Shown: positions 9,301 to 10,397 of the stretch, one piece after another
How the letters are laid out: every line of letters starts with the position of its first letter
Numbering within the stretch: the stretch's first letter is position 1
DNA from: Candidatus Cloacimonadota bacterium
Lineage (GTDB): Bacteria > Cloacimonadota > Cloacimonadia > Cloacimonadales > Cloacimonadaceae
Length of the DNA stretch: 10,397 bases
Assembly (NCBI GenBank): GCA_027318525.1
Contig: DAHVPA010000053.1
Coordinates: 1 to 10,397, forward strand
Direction of reading: 5' to 3'
The notes under the pieces: model-generated
Databases searched by the model: none
Told to the model about the DNA's origin: nothing
The model's input: the letters and a program-made list of their open reading frames with translations, nothing else
Translations under genes and position numbers: made by a program

Positions 9301-10397
9301 CAGGATGGGATCTGTGCTGGCATTGGCTGTAGCGGTCAGGTTGATCTGGCTGCTATTGAATGCTACTGCTGTAAAAGCTACAGGGACGGCGGGAGCAGTG
9401 GGCAGGGTGGTCTGGCTGCCGGTCAGAGGACCGGTAATCAGATACTGCGGGGTTGGTGCTGTGCCGCTGAAGTTGTAGGCAAATACAGTGATATAATACA
9501 GCGTATTGGCTGTCAAACCGGTGGCGCTGAAGGTGAGCGCATTGCTCGCCTGCACAACCGTGCCGTTGCCCAGCGTTGCGCCGGCGGCATAGGTCGTGCC
9601 ATTCGCCGGGTTGGCTGTCAAAGCTTCGGTGGAACGGACCACCAGATACCTTTCACCGTCTCCGGCTGTAAAGCTGCCGCTGACCACTGTGGAAGTGGGA
9701 GCGTCAAATACCAGGCTGCTGGGTTGAACTGTGGGGGGAACACACGGAACTTCCGCCTGGAAGGTCCCTTCGTCCGCACCAATATCAGGGGTGCTGGCAT
9801 TACGTGTGTCACCATCCATATCAGTTGCGACCCAGGAGATGGCGCCGCTGTAATAGCTGCCCGCGCTTTCCACAGGTGTATAAGCCGGTGCGACCTGGAT
9901 ATGCAGGTCACTGGCTGACACGAACTGAGGATTGCTGCACTTGCTGGCTGCATCCTGAGTGGAGGCTGTGGTCCAGGAAGGTATCGTGGCATAGTTGGTG
10001 GCGCTGCCGCGGACCGGGTAGCCGTTGGTGGAATTATCGATATACATGACGTTGTTGTTGGAGACGGAGCCGGCTGCGCCCAAAGCTGTGGCGGATGTTG
10101 ACCACAGGCAGTGGTGCAGCGAGGTGGTGCTGGCGCCTGTGAAGTTTGCCAAAGCATTGTTGCGTGCAAAGTTAATACCGGCTGATGAGCCGAAGTAAAT
10201 ACACGCAGAGGTTGCGGCTGTGGGTCCGTCGATGCGGATATTGTTAAAATCTACATAATATGAGTTGGTGGCTCCACCTGCTGAAATATAAATACCTACA
10301 ACAGCATAGGTGGCGGAAGCAGTGGTGATACCGTGCGACAAACCGCTAATCATATTGTTGTAGATTCTGAATACGTTGGTTCCCGTGATGGTGGCAC
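1..10397 (-). CDS. Giant multidomain secreted/surface protein (beta-helix, FN3, choice-of-anchor J, ASH), partial at both ends
   Basis: One frame on the minus strand is open for 3,465 codons from 10395 to 1, with no stop and no in-frame break; bases 10396-10397 belong to the preceding codon. Start, signal peptide, stop and C-terminus lie outside. The translation is a string of extracellular beta domains: beta-helix ends with PDIGADE (residues 204-212, 2257-2265), FN3-like sandwiches, choice-of-anchor J jelly rolls opening with PYxxxFE-like and closing with DD(I/V)-like motifs, two ASH domains and one CARDB-like domain. I count eight cysteines, none after residue 1748, and no transmembrane segment or catalytic signature. 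Proteins of this make-up in Bacteroidota and Cloacimonadota are exported, usually by type IX secretion, and serve as adhesins, surface fibres or carriers of an enzyme domain. A role in adhesion or structure is inference, and an enzymatic domain could lie outside the window. The reading frame is near certain; the function is not. Confidence 0.95.
343..636 (-). other. FN3-like domain (GYNVYRN type)
   Basis: Residues 3254-3351 contain LLSGYNVYRNDVQIN and YQDLDLPNGDYDYYVEAVYA followed by GGNSVSNLYQVTI. 'GYnVYRnG..i....t.tsy.D..l..G.Y.Y.V.Avy..g.S..s' is the classic FN3-like repeat next to sorting domains in FCB secreted proteins. It precedes a further J domain that runs off the window. Confidence 0.8.
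637..1212 (-). other. FN3 strand pair plus WDNG-type beta-sandwich
   Basis: Residues 3062-3253 start with an FN3-like segment (PVNLTGTVADYNDVTLTWN), then IHWDNGTLSSSYGF, FSSTDIARYAGYDLTKVKFY, YRVRVWTGSD, WNEVTLSTPVSI and EAIWIGFNV, ending NWNIQGYIEE. The order 'WDNG ... ry.g..lt.v.fy ... V.vw.g ... W..v.L..p..I ... lwiG' recurs in secreted peptidases and adhesins of Bacteroidota and Cloacimonadota. I recognise the pattern but do not have a firm family name for it. Confidence 0.6.
1213..1533 (-). other. ASH-like (choice-of-anchor D) domain, copy B
   Basis: Residues 2955-3061 hold FAATPDSMHYGNVEI, QAFEISNNGAVSFNVTSIYV, AADFTV, YSFNVSVSPLTTGTKTTTL and VVDDVSRTIHE before AIG. This is the same immunoglobulin-like ASH pattern as residues 880-984, with the shared strand VSRT-H. 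It closes the second duplicated cassette. Confidence 0.85.
1534..2037 (-). other. Choice-of-anchor J domain, copy B second
   Basis: Residues 2787-2954 begin ADPSLPLPYAQDFGTS and close with WYLDLDNFSVRALP. FILPQMGPVGAV and LNVYVSKDYGQTYTQVATV lie at the same places as in residues 713-879. SSTHGNPSYGAY matches SSTSYYGNPAPGAY of copy A. No binding residues can be assigned. Confidence 0.78.
2038..2340 (-). other. FN3-like domain, copy B third
   Basis: Residues 2686-2786 contain VSQSPIVNLNWSYEG, TKVDVYFSTDSTLVS, MDSSVKVASNQTSP and LTYNTVYYWKVVAKND. Nearly every core residue matches the copy A domain at 609-712, including linker PAMAAV against PALAAV. This is one of the strongest pieces of evidence for cassette duplication. 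Confidence 0.8.
2341..2901 (-). other. Choice-of-anchor J domain, copy B first
   Basis: Residues 2499-2685 open with PPYTQDFEGTFPPAGWTRYN, a textbook choice-of-anchor J start (DFEG-FPP-GW), and end with FFVDDVQVKL. In between are WKYWMMTPQINIP and YILKFNVGLTDYTN, then RFIVLVGDGTSW. It is a little longer than its counterpart at 448-608 and diverged from it, so this position may have been replaced by another member of the family in one copy. Confidence 0.85.
2902..3585 (-). other. Two FN3-like beta-sandwich domains, copy B
   Basis: Residues 2271-2384 hold SISGTFTVSDASHYLVVRHV and SDSLYYFTIFANN. Residues 2385-2498 hold QVNLAATANANGNDILVA, TGGGTVIYIGPASGL, TYYYKAWSY and SGSYEVYSSGL. Each aligns by eye with the corresponding half of residues 221-444. 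At DNA level a 24-base block with one mismatch (2971-2994 and 9127-9150) marks the strand YYYKAWSY. Confidence 0.75.
3601..5703 (-). other. Beta-helix B, complete (about 700 residues), ending in PDIGADE
   Basis: Residues 1565-2265 begin with a cap of the 'W-x-I-N-P ... F-x-T-W-x-A-A-V-x-Y-L-N' kind (residues 1569-1595) and ITVSEATYTEAIP. This is the usual N-terminal cap of parallel beta-helix proteins in this group. Next comes LKGSNYVTLDGFDI near 1665, the standard first coil, and many Asn-ladder coils. The helix closes with DIDGEARNATTP and DIGADEGTF. No pectate-lyase or glycosidase catalytic set can be recognised, so binding or structural use is as likely as polysaccharide cleavage. The middle is AT-rich because of Tyr, Asn and Ile codons. 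Confidence 0.85.
3979..4827 (-). repeat. Tandem coil repeats in beta-helix B, consensus Y-N-N-x-I-Y-(N/D)-I
   Basis: About ten coils follow one another at a spacing of 27-33 residues. The core motifs, in protein order, are YNNTIHDI (4804-4827), YNNNVYNI (4705-4728), YNNNIYNI (4624-4647), YDNTLHDI (4528-4551), YNNQIYNV (4441-4464), YNNQIHGI (4348-4371), YKNKIYDI (4267-4290), YNNFIYDL (4168-4191), then WNNTVYL near 4072-4092 and RNNIFVN near 3982-4002. Between cores a second Tyr-rich strand recurs (LYAYYG, LYSYYS, FYSYYG). Two neighbouring units share 22 identical bases (4357-4378 and 4450-4471), which suggests recent unit duplication. Confidence 0.85.
5713..6033 (-). other. FN3 domain before beta-helix B
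   Basis: Residues 1455-1561 show the FN3 pattern: PPDRVIDVNPKTATLQWSAP (A and B strands), EVYLLYVGTVNDTTLV and AYNTDYYWMVVPWNSNG (F and G strands). The same 'YNTxYyW' F strand recurs in the other FN3-like domains here. It leads into beta-helix B after a short linker. Confidence 0.75.
6034..6492 (-). other. Choice-of-anchor J-like domain in the spacer
   Basis: Residues 1302-1454 open with WLAQDFEASFLPSRWIKWG and end with GTVYLDNVRG, the edges expected for this jelly roll. Inside are KAAQVTLATGS, DSLIFMAKSS and a strand MQIQIKSNSN, consistent with a sandwich of about 150 residues. It follows the CARDB-like domain directly, with VIFDAG shared between the end of one and the start of the other. 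Confidence 0.65.
6493..6813 (-). other. CARDB-like domain
   Basis: Residues 1195-1301 start YGLSNMTVSPLTYKFRGD and contain LTFGATVTNYGYNTTGSYVRF, then DYGTSFDFGFQLPADES and NNNVTIDDMV. 'xxVtNyGxxxxxxxxVrFxxnG' followed by 'D...NN' is the pattern of CARDB (cell adhesion related domain found in bacteria). It is the only such domain in the window and sits between two J domains in the non-duplicated spacer. Confidence 0.65.
6814..7443 (-). other. Long choice-of-anchor J / MAM-like domain outside the duplication
   Basis: Residues 985-1194 open VALPYAQNFETSW and close with EGFAIDDINI. They carry a long central part with LSFWQAFESEATYDNMIVEYS and NLGDNWLRV. The 'DnmxVEyStnxGxxW' pattern is typical of immune-inhibitor-A and MAM-like sandwiches fused in secreted peptidases and adhesins. 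At about 210 residues it is longer than the other J domains here. Copy B has nothing equivalent after its ASH domain. Confidence 0.75.
7444..7758 (-). other. ASH-like (choice-of-anchor D) domain, copy A
   Basis: Residues 880-984 read as an immunoglobulin-like ASH sandwich: LTPTAWNFGSVDL, then KQFQIRNDGAVDLTLTDISL, DTDFSL, a YATFKVRFTPTTGG strand and TASLSITDNVSRT before the closing GIG. 'FGxV', 'NxGxxxLtl' and 'VxFtPtxxG' are the hallmarks of choice-of-anchor D domains. It ends the duplicated cassette; the downstream domain here differs from that after copy B. Confidence 0.85.
7759..8259 (-). other. Choice-of-anchor J domain, copy A second
   Basis: Residues 713-879 begin ADPSIALPWSEAF and end with YYLQLDNFDVSEA, the expected opening and closing strands of this jelly-roll family. 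The middle holds EGYIVLPQLGPIG and a strand VEILVSTDHGDTY, the 'VxVSxDxGxTY' pattern seen in MAM-like and sialidase-adjacent sandwiches. Residues 2787-2954 are the counterpart in copy B, with FILPQMGPVG and YVSKDYGQTY at matching places. Confidence 0.78.
8260..8571 (-). other. FN3-like domain, copy A third
   Basis: Residues 609-712 contain NQSPIVNLSWS (B strand), TKVDVYFGTDSTLVA (C strand region) and LAYNTRYFWQVVCKDD (F strand), a clear FN3-like pattern with the 'YNTxYyWxVv' signature. The domain is very close to residues 2686-2786 of copy B, one of the best conserved parts of the duplication. It contains one of the few cysteines (VVCKDD), which is alanine in copy B. Confidence 0.8.
8572..9054 (-). 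other. Choice-of-anchor J domain, copy A first
   Basis: Residues 448-608 have the form of a choice-of-anchor J jelly roll. They open with TYPFVEGFETGF, have a middle strand QWLMRPFTFQGG where aligned residues describe the whole sandwich face, and close with WYISIDDISV. Length of about 160 residues is normal for the family. These domains resemble carbohydrate-binding or MAM-like sandwiches and occur next to sorting signals in secreted proteins. It occupies the same position as residues 2499-2685 in copy B but is more diverged from it than the flanking FN3 domains. Confidence 0.75.
9064..9735 (-). other. Two FN3-like beta-sandwich domains, copy A
   Basis: Residues 221-331 form one sandwich with ERYLVVRST and LTANTLYYITVFAYN. 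It is the FN3 variant common in FCB surface proteins, with the usual Tyr-x-Tyr F strand. Residues 332-444 form a second, containing QINLTATAN, a TGGGTVLYFGPASGL turn and AYYYKAWSY followed by SGSYEVYS. The pair links beta-helix A to the first jelly-roll domain. It is clearly related to residues 2271-2498, best in the YYYKAWSY and SGSYEVYS strands. The role is probably spacing or binding; no ligand can be named. Confidence 0.75.
9760..10397 (-). other. Beta-helix A, C-terminal part, ending in PDIGADE (choice-of-anchor Q-like)
   Basis: Residues 1-212 are the end of a right-handed parallel beta-helix. The stacked coils show as Asn-rich turns: RIYNNMISG near residue 10, DFNNIRIDG near 50, FARNNAL near 75 and SNNNVMYID near 110. 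They are followed by a capping segment, then DMDGDTRN and PDIGADEGTF. Terminal PDIGAxE is typical of bacterial parallel beta-helix proteins of the choice-of-anchor Q type. The DxDGD string resembles a calcium loop, which is inference. The upstream coils lie outside the window. This region matches the end of beta-helix B. Confidence 0.8.

Larger units (their letters stand above)
7444..9822 (-). repeat. Duplicated multi-domain cassette, copy A
   Basis: Residues 192-984 run from DMDGDTRN and PDIGADEGTF through FN3, FN3, J, FN3, J and ASH. The same order is found at residues 2245-3061. The PDIGADEGTF blocks are 6,159 bases apart and the ASH ends 6,231 bases apart, so the copies differ only by small insertions. 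Similarity is strong in the FN3-like and ASH parts and weaker in the first J domain. It may extend further up into the beta-helices. Confidence 0.85.

Noticed and set aside
8839..9918. 359-codon open frame on the plus strand
   Set aside because: It is in exact antisense register with the real codons, so its stops could only come from sense TTA, CTA or TCA, which are rare here. Its translation is Cys-, Gly- and Arg-rich with no recognisable domain, while the minus strand gives clear domains over the same bases.
9618..10169. 183-codon open frame on the minus strand in another frame
   Set aside because: It is Pro-, Thr- and Ala-rich out-of-frame reading of the beta-helix A end and FN3 segment. 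No ribosome binding site or domain supports it.
1..10397. Phase-variable or mobile gene fragments, phage tail fibre
   Set aside because: No homopolymer tract likely to slip, inverted repeats, transposase or phage neighbours are visible; the domain set matches secreted FCB proteins rather than tail fibres.

Overview
The whole 10,397-base window is the interior of one very large gene on the minus strand. Read from position 10395 down to position 1, the sequence is open for 3,465 consecutive codons with no stop. Both ends run off the window, so neither the start codon and signal peptide nor the stop codon and any C-terminal anchoring or sorting domain can be seen. I found no second gene, RNA gene, promoter, terminator, CRISPR array or insertion sequence. 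The shorter open frames on either strand are shadows of this coding sequence.

The product is a mosaic of extracellular beta-structure domains: right-handed parallel beta-helices ending in a PDIGADE motif, fibronectin-III-like sandwiches, several jelly-roll 'choice-of-anchor J' domains, two ASH-like 'choice-of-anchor D' sandwiches and one CARDB-like domain. It has very few cysteines, is rich in Thr, Ser, Asn, Gly, Tyr and Trp, and shows no catalytic motif. All of this fits a secreted or surface-attached giant adhesin or structural protein. Such mosaics are typical of the FCB group (Bacteroidota, Cloacimonadota and relatives), where they usually leave by the type IX secretion system. Style and moderate GC make a Cloacimonadota (Candidatus Cloacimonas-like) genome my best guess, but the window holds no taxonomic marker.

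Layout in protein order (residue 1 is the codon ending at 10395): the end of beta-helix A (1-212); two FN3-like domains (221-444); choice-of-anchor J (448-608); FN3-like (609-712); choice-of-anchor J (713-879); ASH (880-984); choice-of-anchor J (985-1194); CARDB-like (1195-1301); choice-of-anchor J (1302-1454); FN3 (1455-1561); beta-helix B (1565-2265). The series then repeats: two FN3-like (2271-2498), J (2499-2685), FN3-like (2686-2786), J (2787-2954), ASH (2955-3061). It ends with a WDNG-type sandwich (3062-3253), FN3 (3254-3351) and the start of another J domain (3352-3465).

The most striking feature is this internal duplication. A module of about 800 residues, running from the beta-helix end through the ASH domain, occurs twice in the same order about 2,050 residues apart. 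The second beta-helix also carries a regular ladder of Tyr-Asn-Asn coil repeats. The gene looks as if it grew by duplication of multi-domain cassettes.
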